Source: Microbacterium maritypicum (lineage in GTDB: Bacteria > Actinomycetota > Actinomycetes > Actinomycetales > Microbacteriaceae). From it: DNA of 64,000 nucleotides. This document shows positions 7,791 to 16,712 of this stretch, in pieces; the stretch's first letter is position 1, and every line of letters starts with the position of its first letter. The position numbers and the translations under genes are program-made. Under the pieces are notes generated by a model that saw only the letters and a program-made list of their open reading frames with translations, made no database searches and had not been told where the DNA came from. The stretch is from positions 868,001-932,000 of the forward strand of contig NZ_CP168030.1 of assembly GCF_041529975.1 (NCBI RefSeq). The letters are read 5' to 3'.

Positions 7791-8711
7791 GTGACCAGCG
7801 CATTCGTCTCCGATCTGTTCGACCCGGCCGAATGGGTGCTCGCGCCCGGCGCCGAGGACTACACCGACATCACCGCCCACGTGTCGAACGACGGCGGGGT
7901 CGCGCGCATCGCCTTCGACCGTCCGGAGGTGCGCAACGCCTTCCGCCCGCACACCGTCGACGAGCTCTACCGTGCGCTCGACATCGCCCGGCAGGATGCG
8001 CACATCGGAGCGGTGCTGCTGACCGGAAACGGCCCGAGCCCGAAGGACGGCGGCTGGGCGTTCTGCTCGGGTGGGGACCAGCGCATCCGCGGTCGCGACG
8101 GCTACAAGTACTCCGATGCGGAGACGGCGATCGTCGACGGTGCGAGCCGCGCGGCTGTCGGCCGCCTGCACATCCTCGAGGTGCAGCGGCTCATCCGCTT
8201 CATGCCCAAGGTCGTCATCGCGGTCGTGCCCGGGTGGGCTGCCGGCGGCGGGCACTCGCTGCACGTGGTGTGCGACCTCACGATCGCTTCGGCCGAAGAA
8301 GCCCGGTTCAAGCAGACGGATGCCGACGTGGGCAGCTTCGACGCCGGGTACGGTTCGGCGTACATGGCACGGCAGACCGGGCAGAAGTTCGCCCGCGAGG
8401 TGTTCTTCCTGGCCGAGGAATATTCCGCACAGCGTGCCTACGAGGCCGGCGCCGTGAACCGCGTGGTACCGCACGCCGATCTCGAGCGCGAGGCCCTGAA
8501 GATGGCGCGCACCGTGCTCACGAAGTCGCCCACCGCGATCCGCATGCTGAAGTTCGCCTTCAACGCGGTCGACGACGGTCTGGTCGGACAGCAGGTCTTC
8601 GCCGGCGAGGCGACCCGTCTGGCCTACGGAACCGACGAGGCCGTCGAAGGTCGCGACTCCTTCCTCGAGAAGCGCGACGCCGACTGGTCGTCGTTCCCCT
8701 GGCACTACTGA
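7791..8711 (+). CDS. menB: 1,4-Dihydroxy-2-naphthoyl-CoA synthase
   Basis: Crotonase-fold enzyme of 306 aa that closes the ring of o-succinylbenzoyl-CoA in menaquinone synthesis. It shows FDRPEVRNAFRPHTVDEL, the oxyanion-hole region GWAFCSGGDQRIRGRDGYKY, VVPGWAAGGGHSLHVVCDL and DVGSFDAGYGSAYMARQTG, all typical of MenB rather than of other crotonases. The GTG at 7791 is preferred because a -10-like TAGGGT ends 7 nt before it; an alternative GTG at 7782 has GAGG 6 nt upstream and would add three residues. menE follows 13 nt downstream. Confidence 0.95.
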   Translation: MTSAFVSDLFDPAEWVLAPGAEDYTDITAHVSNDGGVARIAFDRPEVRNAFRPHTVDELYRALDIARQDAHIGAVLLTGNGPSPKDGGWAFCSGGDQRIRGRDGYKYSDAETAIVDGASRAAVGRLHILEVQRLIRFMPKVVIAVVPGWAAGGGHSLHVVCDLTIASAEEARFKQTDADVGSFDAGYGSAYMARQTGQKFAREVFFLAEEYSAQRAYEAGAVNRVVPHADLEREALKMARTVLTKSPTAIRMLKFAFNAVDDGLVGQQVFAGEATRLAYGTDEAVEGRDSFLEKRDADWSSFPWHY

Positions 8712-8724
8712 GCCGGAGACCCGC

Positions 8725-9879
8725 ATGACCGCCCTGACCACCACGGACGCCGAAGATCCGGATCTGCTGCGGGAGGCCTTGCAGCGCGCGCTCGAGGGCG
8801 GACCGGCGCTGGGGCTCGGCATGGTGGCCGGTGCGCCCGAGAACGTGGCGGACGGCATCGCGGCGGTGATCGCGACCTCGGGGTCGAGCGGCATACCGAA
8901 GCGGGTCGCGCTGAGCGGTGAGGCGCTGCGCGCGAGTGCCGAGGCGACGGCGGCGAGGATCGGGAGCGGCCGCTGGCTGCTTGCTCTGCCGGCCGGCTAC
9001 GTGGCAGGGCTCCAGGTGATGGTGCGCTCTATCGTCGCGGGAACCCGGCCGGCCGTGCTCGACGGCCGGTTCTCGCCTGCGTCCTTCGCCGATGCGACAC
9101 TGGCGATGCTGCGTCCCTCGGCGGGGGCGGGGATTCCCGAGCTGTACACCTCGCTCGTCCCTGCGCAGATCGCGACGCTGCTCGAGGCCGCCGACGACAC
9201 GGCCGTGCGTGCTGCGCTGACGGCGTACCGGGCGATCCTGGTGGGCGGACAGTCGCTGCCGGAGCCGCTTCGCGAGCGTGCGGCCGACCTGGGCGTGCGG
9301 GTGGTCCGAACATACGGCTCCACCGAGACCAGCGGTGGCTGTGTGTACGACGGCGTGCCGCTCGACACGGTCGGCGTTCGCACGGTCGACGGGGAGCTGC
9401 GCATCGCGGGGCCCATGCTCGCCGAGGGTTATCTCGGTGACGCCTCGTTGACGACGCGCACCTTCGTGCGGGACGAGCACGGCATCCGCTGGTATCGCAC
9501 AGGCGACCTCGGTCTGGTGGAAGACGGGATCGTGCGGGTGCACGGGAGGGCCGACAACGTGATCGTGTCGGGCGGCATCAACATCTCCCTCGATCGGGTG
9601 GAGCGGATCGTCCGGCGTGTCCCGGGGCTGCACGAGGCTGTCGTGGTCGGCGTGGAGGATGAGCGCTGGGGGGAGGCATCGGTGATCGTCGCGGCGCGTG
9701 GCGAGGTGCTGCGGCGCAGCGAGTCCGAGCAGCTCGCGCAGGCCCGTGAGGCTGTCGCGGAAGAGCTCGGCAAGCACGCGCGTCCCTCCCGTCTGATCCT
9801 GGTCGACGAGATGGATGTCCTGCTCTCCGGCAAGCCCGACCGTGAGGCGATCCGGCGGGCCGTCGCCGACCTGCGCTGA
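8725..9879 (+). CDS. menE: o-Succinylbenzoate-CoA ligase
   Basis: ANL-superfamily acyl-CoA synthetase of 384 aa that activates o-succinylbenzoate for MenB. Motifs in order: IATSGSSGIPKRVALSG (P-loop), TYGSTETSGG, WYRTGDLG, GRADNVIVSGGINIS and near the C-terminus LSGKPDREAI with the catalytic lysine. It is about 100 residues shorter than typical MenE from Firmicutes because the N-terminal part before the P-loop is reduced, as is common in actinobacteria. An SD-like CGGAG precedes the ATG. It forms an operon with menB. Confidence 0.93.
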   Translation: MTALTTTDAEDPDLLREALQRALEGGPALGLGMVAGAPENVADGIAAVIATSGSSGIPKRVALSGEALRASAEATAARIGSGRWLLALPAGYVAGLQVMVRSIVAGTRPAVLDGRFSPASFADATLAMLRPSAGAGIPELYTSLVPAQIATLLEAADDTAVRAALTAYRAILVGGQSLPEPLRERAADLGVRVVRTYGSTETSGGCVYDGVPLDTVGVRTVDGELRIAGPMLAEGYLGDASLTTRTFVRDEHGIRWYRTGDLGLVEDGIVRVHGRADNVIVSGGINISLDRVERIVRRVPGLHEAVVVGVEDERWGEASVIVAARGEVLRRSESEQLAQAREAVAEELGKHARPSRLILVDEMDVLLSGKPDREAIRRAVADLR

Positions 9880-9902
9880 TCGCCGCTGCCAGACTGGGTC
9901 GC

Positions 9903-10979
9903 ATGGATGTGCTGCGGCTGGCGGGAGTGCCGGGGGTGGGGAAGAGCGCCGTCGCGTGGGCTGTCGCCGAGCGTCTCGCGTCGGACGGTGTGCCGACCGG
10001 GTATGTCGACATCGATCAGCTCGGCATGTGCTACCCCGCGCCGTCCGACGACCCCGACCGGTGGGCGCTGAAGGAGACCGCACTCGCCCGGCTCGCCGTG
10101 CGGTTCCGCGACGCGGGTGTCGAACGTCTCGTGGTGTCCGGAGTCGCCGATCCGTCGCAGCCGCCGCCGGCGAGCGGGTTCCCGACGTCGTCCCTGTGGC
10201 TGGATGCGGATGAGGAGACGAGGCGGAGACGATTGGCTCCCCGGAGGTGGGAGCGCGAACAGGTCGATGCCGCACTCGCCGCCGGCACCGAGGAGGCGAG
10301 CGCGGTGCACCCCGCATGGGAACGACTGGACACGGCGCACTCGACCATCGAGGAGACGGTGCAGGCAGTGATCGCCCGGCCGGCAGGCGGGGCGGAGGTG
10401 GCATCCGATGTCGTATTCCCCGAAGAGCATGCGACGGGTCGGGTCATCTGGATCACGGGTCCGAGGTGCGCCGGTGCCTCGCGCGTCGGCTGGGAGCTGG
10501 CTCGCAGGCAATGGGTTGCGGGCGAGCGCACGGGGTTCGTTGACGTCGCGCAGTTGAGCTTCTCGTGGAATGCGGATGCTGTGAACGGAGCAGAGGCCGC
10601 AGCGGTGGTGCAGACGGTGTTCGCCGAGGTCGGGGCGAAGGCGCTGATCGTCGTCGCACCGTTCGAGGTCTCGCCGAAAGACGTACGCGCGGCTTTCCCG
10701 CGAGCGGACGTCCGGTTCTTCCGACTCGATGCCGACGATCGCACGCGCCGCGGCCACGCTGTCCGGAGGGCGGAAGGAGCCGACGGCGCATCTCTCGCCG
10801 GGGACGACCTGTACGGTGCGTCCGCCGACGCGATCGAGAGGATCATCGCGACCGGAGCCCGTCAGCGGGCATCGTCGTTGCGCATCGGAGAGATCCTCAT
10901 CGGCACACCGATGTCCTCGACGCAGCCGGTGGTCGACGAGGTGGCGAAGCGGGCCGGTCTGAGCGCTCTGCCACACTGA
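9903..10979 (+). CDS. Tandem P-loop NTPase-like protein, second site degenerate
   Basis: Protein of 358 aa not assignable to a named family. Residues 1-155 carry a clear Walker A (GVPGVGKS, 8-15), a YVDIDQLGM strand and a helical region, resembling small adenylate- or gluconate-kinase-like P-loop folds. Residues 180-340 repeat the same plan: WITGPRCAGAS replaces Walker A and GFVDVAQLSF matches the VDIDQL strand. The second P-loop lacks the GK[ST] lysine. CAGACT 7 nt before the ATG may drive a leaderless mRNA. It lies 23 nt after menE and 5 nt before a methyltransferase gene. Function unknown. Confidence 0.8.
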   Translation: MDVLRLAGVPGVGKSAVAWAVAERLASDGVPTGYVDIDQLGMCYPAPSDDPDRWALKETALARLAVRFRDAGVERLVVSGVADPSQPPPASGFPTSSLWLDADEETRRRRLAPRRWEREQVDAALAAGTEEASAVHPAWERLDTAHSTIEETVQAVIARPAGGAEVASDVVFPEEHATGRVIWITGPRCAGASRVGWELARRQWVAGERTGFVDVAQLSFSWNADAVNGAEAAAVVQTVFAEVGAKALIVVAPFEVSPKDVRAAFPRADVRFFRLDADDRTRRGHAVRRAEGADGASLAGDDLYGASADAIERIIATGARQRASSLRIGEILIGTPMSSTQPVVDEVAKRAGLSALPH

Positions 10980-10984
10980 AACGC

Positions 10985-11776
10985 ATGGCCTCGTACACGC
11001 ACGGACACCACGAATCAGTCCTCCGCTCGCACAACGTGCGCGACATCGGGAACTCCGCTGCTTACCTCCGCCCCCACCTCACGTCCGGGACCCGACTCCT
11101 CGACGTCGGGGCCGGCCCCGGTACCATCACCGTCGACTTCGCCGGCGTCGTCGCCCACGTCACCGCGACGGAGATCGACGAGAACGCGCTGTCGCTGTCG
11201 CGCGGCCTCGCCGAGGAACGCGGCCTGGCCAACCTCGACTTCTCGGTCGAGGATGTGCACGCGCTGAGCTTCGCCGACGACTCGTTCGACGTCGTGCACG
11301 CGCACCAGGTGCTGCAGCATGTCGGCGACCCGGTGCAGGCGCTTCGCGAGATGCGCCGCGTAACCGTACCCGGCGGGATCGTCGCCGCGCGCGATGCCGA
11401 CTACTCGGGCTTCATCTGGTTCCCGGTCCTGCCCGAACTCGATCGGTGGCTCGCCCTGTACCAGGCGGCGGCGCGTGCGAACGGCGGTGAACCCGATGCG
11501 GGTCGTCGGCTGCTCTCCTGGGCGCGCGCCGCGGGCTTCGACGACGTCACGGCGACGGCATCCACCTGGTGCTACGCGTCGCCTGCGGAGCGTGCCTGGT
11601 GGGGCGGGATGTGGGCCGACCGCATCCTCGAGTCCGCGCTCGCGCGGCAGCTGGTGGACAGCGACATGGCGACTCCGGCGCATCTGCAGGAGATCAGCGA
11701 TGCCTGGAAGCGCTGGGCCGACGACGGCGACGGCTGGTTCCTCGTGCCGCACGGCGAGATCCTCGCGCGCGTCTGA
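10985..11776 (+). CDS. Class I SAM-dependent methyltransferase
   Basis: Methyltransferase of 263 aa. Motif I is LLDVGAGPGTITVDF (about residues 37-51); the acidic ribose-binding residue follows in TATEIDENA; motif II/III is SFDVVHAHQVLQHVGD, then REMRRVTVPGGIVAARD. This resembles the UbiE/COQ5-like Methyltransf_11 group, but the C-terminal half differs, so the acceptor is unknown. The longer open frame upstream overlaps the preceding gene and is rejected in favour of MASYTHGHHE. Given the adjacent men genes a quinone role is possible but not shown. Confidence 0.87.
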   Translation: MASYTHGHHESVLRSHNVRDIGNSAAYLRPHLTSGTRLLDVGAGPGTITVDFAGVVAHVTATEIDENALSLSRGLAEERGLANLDFSVEDVHALSFADDSFDVVHAHQVLQHVGDPVQALREMRRVTVPGGIVAARDADYSGFIWFPVLPELDRWLALYQAAARANGGEPDAGRRLLSWARAAGFDDVTATASTWCYASPAERAWWGGMWADRILESALARQLVDSDMATPAHLQEISDAWKRWADDGDGWFLVPHGEILARV

Positions 11777-11780
11777 CACT

Positions 11781-11814
11781 GCACGGATACATCCACGGGC
11801 GGATGTGTCCGTGC
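11781..11814 (+). terminator. Hairpin terminator after methyltransferase
   Basis: GCACGGATACATCC (11781-11794) pairs with GGATGTGTCCGTGC (11801-11814), 14 bp with one T-G wobble and a 6-nt loop. Confidence 0.8.
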
Positions 11815-11826
11815 GGTGCGCTCGCG

Positions 11827-11832
11827 TAGCGT
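11827..11832 (+). promoter_or_regulatory. -10 element TAGCGT of histidine kinase (leaderless start)
   Basis: TAGCGT ends 6 nt before the GTG at 11839, and the same hexamer precedes the ABC operon at 13744. Confidence 0.55.
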
Positions 11833-11838
11833 GGGGGA

Positions 11839-13017
11839 GTGATCCGCCCGCTCTCCCGCATGGCGCTGACCCTCGACATCGTCGGGGCGGCGCTGCTCTT
11901 CCTCGTGCTGATGCCGATGTCTCTCGTGTTCTATGGGCCGGGGACCGGGAACACGGCGATCGGCGGCGTGTCCGTCGTGGCGGTCGTCTTCGCGGCGGTG
12001 CTGATGTTCGGCGGTGTCGCGATCGGACGACTTGCGCCGGGTTGGTCACTGGTCGCCGCCTGGGCCGGGGCGATCCTCCAGATGATCGCCGGGTTCGGCC
12101 CGCTGCCGATCGACTTCGCCATCCTGCTCGTGCTCTACGCCACGGCGGCGTGGGGCACGAGGCGGGTGCTCTGGTGGGGGTTCGCCTCCGCGCTGTTCGG
12201 CGGCATCGTCGCGGCGGTGTACATGGTCATCGTGAACGGCGTCGCCTTCGGGACGGGTACCGGCTGGGAGAAGGTCACGACCGGCACCCTGCTGCTCATC
12301 GTCTCCGTCATGGCGCTCGGATTCGCGTGGGTGTGCGGGCTGCTGTGGCGGGTCGTGCTGCGTGCACGTCGGACCCGTGCCGCGCAGCTGCAGGCCGAAT
12401 CGCTCGCGGTCGAGGAGCAGGAGCGGGTACGCATCGCCCGCGACATGCACGACATCGTCGCCCACTCTCTCGCCGTCGTGATCGCGCAGGCCGACGGTGC
12501 GCGCTACGCGGCAGCGGCGAAACCCGAGATGGCGACGGAGGCGCTCGGCACGATCGCACAGACCGCCCGTGGGGCGTTGAGCGACGTGCGGATGCTGCTC
12601 ACCCAGCTTCGGCACCGGCAGGGAGACGGCCCGCAGCCCACGCTCGCCGACCTCGAAGCGCTGTTCGCGCAGGTGAGGCAGGCGGGGATCGAGCCGCGTG
12701 TCACCGTCGACCCGATGCCTCCGGGGGAACCACCGGGGGCGATCCAGCTCGCCGTGTATCGCATCCTCCAGGAGGCGCTGACGAACGCGATCCGCCATGG
12801 CGACGGTGCGGTCGACGTGCACCTGGCGTGGTTTCCCGATCGGGTCGACATCGACGTGCGGAACACGGTGCCGCGGGAGACGACGGTCGGGCCCGGTGGG
12901 CACGGCGTCATCGGCATGCGCGAGCGGGCGCAGCTCGTCGGCGGTAGTCTGCAAGCCGAGCATCGGGGGGCACAGTTCGTGGTCCACGCCTCGCTTCCGA
13001 TCGGAGCTTCCGAATGA
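11839..13017 (+). CDS. NarL-type sensor histidine kinase
   Basis: Two-component sensor of 392 aa. The N-terminal 170 residues form about five to six membrane helices with very short loops, so it probably senses within or at the membrane. After a basic linker the HisKA_3 box is ERVRIARDMHDIVAHSLAVV with phosphoacceptor His204. The ATPase domain follows (LQEALTNAIRHG as N box, GGHGVIGMRERAQLVGG as G box). The GTG start sits 6 nt after a TAGCGT hexamer. The stop overlaps the start of the response regulator by 4 nt (ATGA), so the pair is translationally coupled. Confidence 0.94.
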   Translation: MIRPLSRMALTLDIVGAALLFLVLMPMSLVFYGPGTGNTAIGGVSVVAVVFAAVLMFGGVAIGRLAPGWSLVAAWAGAILQMIAGFGPLPIDFAILLVLYATAAWGTRRVLWWGFASALFGGIVAAVYMVIVNGVAFGTGTGWEKVTTGTLLLIVSVMALGFAWVCGLLWRVVLRARRTRAAQLQAESLAVEEQERVRIARDMHDIVAHSLAVVIAQADGARYAAAAKPEMATEALGTIAQTARGALSDVRMLLTQLRHRQGDGPQPTLADLEALFAQVRQAGIEPRVTVDPMPPGEPPGAIQLAVYRILQEALTNAIRHGDGAVDVHLAWFPDRVDIDVRNTVPRETTVGPGGHGVIGMRERAQLVGGSLQAEHRGAQFVVHASLPIGASE

Positions 13018-13649
13018 TCAGAGTCGTGCTCGTCGACGACCAGGCGCTGTTCCGCGCCGGCATCCGGATGCTCGTCGCCTCGCAACCCGACCTGGAGGTG
13101 GTCGGCGAAGCCGGCAACGGACAGGAGGCACTCGACGTCGTCCGTGCCACGCGGCCCGACGTGGTGCTGATGGACATCCGGATGCCGGTCATGGACGGAC
13201 TCACGGCGACCGCCGAGATCCTCACCCGGCCGGAGCCTCCCCGCATCGTCATGCTCACGACGTTCGACCTCGACGAGGCTGCGGCCCGAGCGATCCGGCA
13301 GGGGGCCAGCGGATTCCTCCTGAAGGACGCCGATCCGGAGTTCCTGCTCGCCGCGATCCGCACCGTGCATTCCGGGTCGAGTGTGATCGCCGCCTCGGCG
13401 ACGCGCGACCTGTTCGCGCACTTCGCCGAGGCGCCCAAGCCCGTCCCGCCGCAGTACACCACCCTCACCGACCGGGAGAAGGAGATCTTCGCGCTCGCGG
13501 CTCGTGGCCTGTCGAATGCCGAGATCGCGGGCCGGGAATACCTGAGTGAGGCGACCGTGAAGACGCACATCAGCCGGATCCTCACGAAGCTCGCGCTTCG
13601 CGACCGGGTGCAGCTGGTCGTATTCGCCTTCGAGCACGGCCTCGCCTGA
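13014..13649 (+). CDS. NarL/FixJ-family response regulator
   Basis: Response regulator of 211 aa, partner of the kinase it overlaps. The receiver domain shows VVLVDDQALFRAGI and DVVLMDIRMPVMDG with phosphoacceptor Asp54, Thr in MLTTFD and Lys in FLLKDADP. The LuxR-type HTH is TDREKEIFALAARGLSNAEI, then YLSEATVKTHISRILTKL. The ABC exporter about 100 bp downstream has its own -10-like hexamer and is a plausible target. Confidence 0.95.
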   Translation: MIRVVLVDDQALFRAGIRMLVASQPDLEVVGEAGNGQEALDVVRATRPDVVLMDIRMPVMDGLTATAEILTRPEPPRIVMLTTFDLDEAAARAIRQGASGFLLKDADPEFLLAAIRTVHSGSSVIAASATRDLFAHFAEAPKPVPPQYTTLTDREKEIFALAARGLSNAEIAGREYLSEATVKTHISRILTKLALRDRVQLVVFAFEHGLA

Positions 13650-13743
13650 CCGCCGATCGACCGGGGAAGGGCCGAGTGCGGATCATCCCTGCGATGTACG
13701 CGGATGCTCCGGCCGGGCGATGACCGGCGCGGGGCCGCGGAAA

Positions 13744-13749
13744 TAGCGT
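13744..13749 (+). promoter_or_regulatory. -10 element TAGCGT of ABC exporter operon
   Basis: TAGCGT ends 7 nt before the ATG at 13757. ATGACC (13720-13725) lies 18 bp upstream as a possible -35. Predicts a leaderless mRNA. Confidence 0.55.
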
Positions 13750-13756
13750 CGAAGGC

Positions 13757-14518
13757 ATGGAGATCACGACCACCGACCTGGGGCTCGCCGCCCGCGTCCA
13801 GCACCTGAAGAAGACCTACGGCTCGGGCGAAGGCACCGTCCGTGCGCTCGATGACGTCAGCGTCGGCATCCGTCGCGGACAGTTCACCGCGATCATGGGC
13901 CCCTCCGGTTCCGGCAAGTCCACGCTGATGCACATCATGGCGGGGCTCGACAGCCCGACGGAGGGGCGCGCGTGGATCGGGGACACCGAGATCACCGGCC
14001 TCGGCGACATCGACCTGACGATCCTGCGCCGCCGCCGCGTCGGCTTCATCTTCCAGGCGTTCAACCTGGTGCCCACTCTCGACGCGTTGGGGAACATCAT
14101 GCTCCCGTTCGAGCTCGACGGCCGTCGGCCGAGCGCGATCGAGCGGGCGCGCATCGACGGACTGATCGAGACGCTCGGACTCGGCTCGCGCCTCAACCAC
14201 CGCCCGCATCAACTGTCGGGCGGACAGCAGCAGCGTGTGGCCATCGCCCGCGCCCTCGCCACCGCCCCCGACCTGGTGTTCGCGGATGAGCCCACCGGCA
14301 ACCTCGACTCCCAGACCGGGCGCGAGGTGCTGCGTCTGCTCGCCACCGCGAGCCGCGAGCACGGGCAGTCCATCGCGATGGTGACGCACGACGCGATCGC
14401 GGCGAGCCATGCCGACCGCGTGCTCTACCTCGGCGACGGCCGGATCGTCGCCGACCACCCGCGCCAGACCGCGGAGGAGATCTCCGCCTACATGCTCGCT
14501 GCCGAGGTGGCGGCATGA
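13757..14518 (+). CDS. ABC transporter ATP-binding protein, MacB/LolD type
   Basis: ATPase subunit of 253 aa for the permease that overlaps it. Walker [18 protein letters not shown]-loop [13 protein letters not shown], signature [17 protein letters not shown], Walker [14 protein letters not shown] and H-loop MVTHD are all intact. The short form and Q-loop FNLVPTL are typical of ATPases paired with FtsX-domain permeases. Located directly after a two-component system, which often regulates such exporters in response to cell-envelope-active compounds. Confidence 0.94.
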   Translation: MEITTTDLGLAARVQHLKKTYGSGEGTVRALDDVSVGIRRGQFTAIMGPSGSGKSTLMHIMAGLDSPTEGRAWIGDTEITGLGDIDLTILRRRRVGFIFQAFNLVPTLDALGNIMLPFELDGRRPSAIERARIDGLIETLGLGSRLNHRPHQLSGGQQQRVAIARALATAPDLVFADEPTGNLDSQTGREVLRLLATASREHGQSIAMVTHDAIAASHADRVLYLGDGRIVADHPRQTAEEISAYMLAAEVAA

Positions 14519-15975
14519 CCGCCGTCGCCACGGTCGTCCCCGAGACGCGGGCGACAGGTCCTCGACTGGCCTGGCTGCGCGACCGGGGCATGGGCGCCAG
14601 CATCCTCGTCGCCGCGCTCTCGGCCGCGTTCGGTGTGCTCCTCGTAGAGATCACGGCATACATCGGCGCTGTCCTGCAGGCAGACCCGTTCATCGGAGAC
14701 AGTGAGACGCTCGCGTTCGTGGTCGCGCTGCTGTCGGTGCTGCTCACCGTGGTCGCGATGTACGTGGCCGCGATCGTCACGGCGAACACCTTCTCCACGA
14801 TCATCGCCGGACGCACGCGGCAGATCGCGCTCATGCGTCTGATCGGGGCGACCGCGCGCTCGCAGCGGGCTCAGGTCGGACGACAGGGTCTCGTCGTCGG
14901 TGTCCTCGGCGCCGTGATCGGCCTACTCGCCGGGCTCGTGCTGGCGTTGATCGGTGTGCAGATCGGGACGCAGCTGATCGAGAACACCCCGGCGTCCTTC
15001 TCGCTCGCACAGCCGTTCGTCGCCCTGCCCGCGATCGGTGTCGCACTCACGACTTGGGCAGCCGCCTGGGCCGGTTCCCGGCGGGTGCTCTCGGTGACCC
15101 CGCTGCAGGCACTGGGCGGCTCCGTCGAGCGGACCCACGACGAGGTATCGGGCAAGGCCGGACGGCACGTCGGCGCCTGGATCCTGCTGATCACCGGAGC
15201 CGTGCTCCTCGCCGCGGGCGTGGTCGTCGGACTTCTGACTCCGCTCGGCGTCGTCATCGCCTTCTTCGGCGGTGTGCTCTCCTTCACCGGGCTCGCTCTC
15301 GGGTCCGTGCTGTTCATGCCGCCGGTGCTGCGCCTGGTGGGCCGGATGTTCGGCTCGAGCGCGACCGCGCGCCTCGCCGCCGAGAACGCGCTGCGCTATC
15401 CGGAGCGGTCGTCCCGCATGGCGATCGGCGTGGTGATGGGCGTGACGCTGGTGACGATGTTCGCGGTCGCGCTCGAGTCCGCGAAACGTCTGATGATGAG
15501 TCAGGTGACCGGCGAGATCCCCGAGGAGTTCTTCGCCCCGTTCGACGCGTTCGCCGCGATCATGATGGTACTGGTGGCCGTCTCCGCGGTCATCGCGGCC
15601 GTCGGCCTCGTCAACCTGCTCACGATCGGCGTGGTGCAGCGTCGCCGCGAGCTCGGACTGCTGCGCTCGATCGGGCTGTCGAACCGTCAGGTGCGTCGCA
15701 TGGTGCTGCTCGAGGCCACGCACATCACGGTGGCCGCGACGCTGACCGGTCTCGTGCTGGGCGTCACGTATGGGTGGATCGCGGCACAGTCGCTGCTCGG
15801 CTCGGTTCCGACCTTGCCGGAGTTCACTCCAGCCGGGCTCGTGGCCCCGCAGATCCCGTGGATCCCCGTCGCCATCATCGTCGTCGCCACGGCGGTGCTC
15901 ACGCTGGTCGCTGCTGCCACACCCACGCGACTGGCCACTCGGGTGGCGCCGGTCGAAGCACTCGCGGCCGACTGA
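14515..15975 (+). CDS. ABC transporter permease with FtsX domains
   Basis: Permease of 486 aa, coupled to the ATPase by a 4-nt overlap (ATGA). Two FtsX-like blocks are seen, each with a TM helix followed by a conserved amphipathic stretch: ANTFSTIIAGRTRQIALMRLIGATARSQR (about 91-119, split across the first block) and a second, VVQRRRELGLLRSIGLSNRQVRR (from about 373). A central hydrophobic region contains four more helices. No large extracellular domain, so it is a Vex/YtrF-like rather than a classical MacB transporter. Probable role in export of, or resistance to, peptides or lipids. Confidence 0.9.
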   Translation: MTAVATVVPETRATGPRLAWLRDRGMGASILVAALSAAFGVLLVEITAYIGAVLQADPFIGDSETLAFVVALLSVLLTVVAMYVAAIVTANTFSTIIAGRTRQIALMRLIGATARSQRAQVGRQGLVVGVLGAVIGLLAGLVLALIGVQIGTQLIENTPASFSLAQPFVALPAIGVALTTWAAAWAGSRRVLSVTPLQALGGSVERTHDEVSGKAGRHVGAWILLITGAVLLAAGVVVGLLTPLGVVIAFFGGVLSFTGLALGSVLFMPPVLRLVGRMFGSSATARLAAENALRYPERSSRMAIGVVMGVTLVTMFAVALESAKRLMMSQVTGEIPEEFFAPFDAFAAIMMVLVAVSAVIAAVGLVNLLTIGVVQRRRELGLLRSIGLSNRQVRRMVLLEATHITVAATLTGLVLGVTYGWIAAQSLLGSVPTLPEFTPAGLVAPQIPWIPVAIIVVATAVLTLVAAATPTRLATRVAPVEALAAD

Positions 15976-15981
15976 CGGCTC

Positions 15982-15987
15982 TAGGCT
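15982..15987 (+). promoter_or_regulatory. -10 element TAGGCT (leaderless start)
   Basis: TAGGCT ends 6 nt before the ATG at 15994. Confidence 0.55.
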
Positions 15988-15993
15988 TGTCGG

Positions 15994-16653
15994 ATGCCGT
16001 CGCCGTTCGATCAGTCCACGTATCAGGTCCGTCTCGACTGGGGCACGGCGGGTCTCGCCCGTCTCGCACCCGCCGACATCGTCGTGGTCGTGGATGTCCT
16101 GCGATTCTCGTCCACCGTGATCGATGCCGCAGTCGCCGACACCGAGGTGGTTCTGGCCGAGGCCGAGGGATGGTCGCGGAATGGCGCCGCCGTCGCCGCC
16201 GCGGCCTCCCCGGAGGCGACCGTCCTCGTCGGCGGCATCCGCAACGCCTCGGCTGTCGCCCGCGCGGTGCAGACCGTGCAGGAGCGTCGACAGGCGCGCA
16301 CCTCGGTGGCGGTCATCGCCGCAGGAGAGGTCGATGCCGGGGGTGTGCTGCGGTTCGCGGTCGAGGATCAGCTCGGCGCGGGGGCCGTCATCCTGGCGCT
16401 CTCGGATCGGGGCATCGATCACACGTCGCCGGATGCGGCGGTCGCCGCCGAGGGCTTCCGCGCGCTCCGCGGTGCGCTGCGGCACATGATCGGCGCGAGC
16501 GGGTCGGGGCGCGAGCTCGCCGATGGCGTGGCCTCCACCGCTCGTATCGACGCATCCGGCCTGACGCCGACATCGACGACGGATGCCGCCGTGCTCGACG
16601 CGGTCGACGTCGTCCCCGTCTTGCGCGAGGGGTTGTTCACTCGGTTCGAGTGA
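15994..16653 (+). CDS. ComB-like (2-phosphosulfolactate phosphatase family) protein
   Basis: Protein of 219 aa with the ComB fold signatures ADIVVVVDVLRFSSTVIDA (residues about 28-46) and SVAVIAAGEV, followed by AVEDQLGAGAVI. ComB dephosphorylates 2-phosphosulfolactate in coenzyme M synthesis in archaea; bacterial members are widespread outside that pathway and most have no proven substrate. No other sulfolactate genes are nearby, so only the family is assigned. Confidence 0.85.
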   Translation: MPSPFDQSTYQVRLDWGTAGLARLAPADIVVVVDVLRFSSTVIDAAVADTEVVLAEAEGWSRNGAAVAAAASPEATVLVGGIRNASAVARAVQTVQERRQARTSVAVIAAGEVDAGGVLRFAVEDQLGAGAVILALSDRGIDHTSPDAAVAAEGFRALRGALRHMIGASGSGRELADGVASTARIDASGLTPTSTTDAAVLDAVDVVPVLREGLFTRFE

Positions 16654-16700
16654 TCTCCGCCCGACGCCGCGCGGGAGACGATGGTTCGGCCGGCGCGACG

Positions 16701-16706
16701 TAGGGT
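16701..16706 (+). promoter_or_regulatory. -10 element TAGGGT (leaderless start)
   Basis: TAGGGT ends 6 nt before the ATG at 16713. Confidence 0.55.
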
Positions 16707-16712
16707 CGTGGC

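Noticed and set aside
13650..13756. Terminator between the response regulator and the ABC exporter
   Set aside because: Only short, imperfect GC stems can be drawn; none matches the strength of the other hairpins in the window.
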